This document shows, in pieces, positions 63,260 to 64,000 of a stretch of DNA of 64,000 nucleotides. Within the stretch, counting starts at the first letter, position 1. Every line of letters starts with the position of its first letter. The stretch spans positions 1 through 64,000 of the forward strand of contig VFJS01000031.1 of the NCBI GenBank assembly GCA_009885955.1, read 5' to 3'. The notes under the pieces were generated by a model. It had not been told where the DNA came from. It ran no database searches and saw only the letters and a list, made by a program, of their open reading frames with translations. The translations under genes were made by a program, and so were the position numbers. The DNA comes from Spirochaetia bacterium. Lineage in GTDB: Bacteria > Spirochaetota > UBA4802 > UBA5550.

Positions 63260-63329
63260 TGCCCTCACCCGCTTCGACAGGTGCTACACTGAGCTATGCC
63301 GAAGTGCTCAGAGCACCGTACTGAAGGAT
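63260..63329. repeat. short repeat-like palindrome at the 3' end of the LpdD-like gene
   Basis: The words gccctcacccgcttcgacaggtg and the facing gagcacc/ggtgct motif are typical of intergenic palindromes. The left words match the 14370 and 60064 elements. The LpdD-like frame ends inside it, so its last residues (SFSTVL) are repeat-encoded. Nothing else lies between this gene and ubiX. Confidence 0.5.
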
Positions 63330-63700
63330 AATTTTATTTTATCTATAATCAGCACAACAAGGTCCCTGCTGTTTATTCCGACTTTTTTCAAACCGTCTTC
63401 TGATATGCCGTCCCAGTGCATTCCGGCTGTCACTACGACATTTGTTTTGAATGCAGCCGAAATTGTTTCCGATGCGAGCTTGGCAATTTCATCCTCTTTA
63501 TGCGATAAAAAACAGAAAACCGATGCCGTTGAACTTGTGATATCAGGGTCCTTCAGGCTTGGCCTGGGCTGCGCAACTGCCACAGCTCCGATATGCGGCC
63601 TCTCCCCTCCATAGACGGCTATCAGCAAATCATCCCCAATCGACTTAATACTTGCTTCAAGATCATATTCGCCGCTGACTGTTCTTACAATGGCATCCAT
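63308..63700 (-). CDS. LpdD-like prenylated-FMN decarboxylase accessory protein
   Basis: 130 residues. The pattern of the LpdD family (associated with gallate decarboxylase LpdC and other UbiD enzymes, proposed prenyl-FMN chaperone) is clear: VYGGERPHIGAVAVAQPRPSL (about 30-50), SHKEDEIAKLASETISAAF and VVTAGMHWDGISEDGL (about 88-103). The C-terminus is modified by a repeat. It starts about 10 bases after the CBS/ACT stop codon and precedes ubiX by 71 bases, so the three work in one operon. Confidence 0.8.
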   Translation of the reverse strand: MDAIVRTVSGEYDLEASIKSIGDDLLIAVYGGERPHIGAVAVAQPRPSLKDPDITSSTASVFCFLSHKEDEIAKLASETISAAFKTNVVVTAGMHWDGISEDGLKKVGINSRDLVVLIIDKIKLSFSTVL

Positions 63701-63709
63701 AATAATCTG

Positions 63710-64000
63710 TCACTCGTCCTCAGTGGTTATATTATATCCGAGGTCTTCCAATTGTGTTATAATCTTATTCCTGTTGTCTGATTTAAGGCGTATGTAAAGC
63801 CTTCTTTTCCCGGAATCGGACTGTTTCAGGGTAAAAAGACTGTACAGGCTGCCGCCGGAATTATAGATACTCTGAATAATTTCATTCACATGAGTGCTTT
63901 CAATAACTTCACCCTCTATGCTGATCCCATGAACATCTTCATCAATCCCCAGGATCTGTGACAGTGAGTTATATATGTCAAGATCGGATACGGTACCGAC
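63710..64000 (-). CDS. CBS and ACT domain protein, partial
   Basis: C-terminal 96 residues only; the start lies beyond the window. The first residues VGTVSDLDIYNSL look like the end of a CBS domain. The rest resembles an ACT domain (IYNSGGSLYSLFTLKQSDSGKRRLYIRLKSDNRNKIITQLEDLGYNI), an AcuB-like arrangement. It precedes the LpdD-like gene by about 10 bases and may sense a ligand for the operon. Confidence 0.6.
   Translation of the reverse strand, partial: VGTVSDLDIYNSLSQILGIDEDVHGISIEGEVIESTHVNEIIQSIYNSGGSLYSLFTLKQSDSGKRRLYIRLKSDNRNKIITQLEDLGYNITTEDE

Noticed and set aside
1-64000. tRNA and rRNA genes
   Set aside because: No sequence with cloverleaf features and T-loop GTTCGA pattern, and no rRNA-like stretch, was noticed; a scan with tRNAscan-SE would settle it.

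Overview
The window looks like chromosomal DNA from a Gram-negative bacterium with an outer membrane, most plausibly a spirochaete-like (Leptospira-related) lineage. This assignment is inference. It rests on many Cys-lipobox lipoproteins, beta-barrel-like proteins, a complete moxR/DUF58/batA/batB/TPR/batD aerotolerance-type operon, a run of NADase-type glycan-binding (discoidin-like) surface proteins, and FecR and HEAT/SH3 exported proteins. No rRNA, tRNA, transposase, prophage or CRISPR array was seen.

Layout. 0.3-6.6 kb: a type I restriction-modification locus (hsdR, a GxxExxY protein, hsdM, hsdS) on the minus strand, with purine-rich AGAG/CGCAAAG repeats between its genes and one copy in frame inside hsdS. 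6.8-12.4 kb: two small exported proteins, a non-coding block of nested hairpins, sbcD-sbcC and a HAD phosphatase. 12.7-23.5 kb: a TPR protein, a methyltransferase ending inside a palindromic element, a HEAT/SH3 protein, a membrane sulfatase/phosphoethanolamine-transferase-like enzyme, three NADase-type glycan-binding proteins, MazG and a lipoprotein. 24-33.3 kb: an RpfC-like hybrid histidine kinase and the seven-gene Bat operon. 34-41 kb: accessory envelope genes (zinc ribbon plus bulb-lectin protein, hemerythrin, Cys-rich repeat protein, two beta-barrel-like proteins, MORN lipoprotein). 41-48.9 kb: a compact menaquinone operon menF-menD-menB-menC-menE-menH followed by a hexapeptide acyltransferase. 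49-58.2 kb: FecR lipoprotein, a beta-barrel-like protein, an ABC exporter, a 1041-residue VIT/VWA lipoprotein and a GAF/HD-GYP phosphodiesterase. 58.2-64 kb: a protein resembling the carboxysomal carbonic anhydrase CsoSCA with no carboxysome genes around it, a zinc-ribbon protein, a NUDIX hydrolase, an IclR regulator, and a minus-strand operon of a CBS/ACT protein, an LpdD-like protein, UbiX and a HAD hydrolase. That operon points to prenyl-FMN-dependent UbiD-type decarboxylation.

The genes cover classical menaquinone synthesis (respiration), envelope maintenance (Bat operon, lipoproteins, ABC exporter, VIT/VWA protein), signalling (RpfC-like kinase, HD-GYP, hemerythrin) and defence (type I R-M). 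The points most worth checking are the CsoSCA-like protein outside a carboxysome, the hairpin block after sbcC with mutually exclusive stems, and the way short intergenic repeats have entered or ended coding sequences (hsdS, the 14 kb methyltransferase, the LpdD-like gene).
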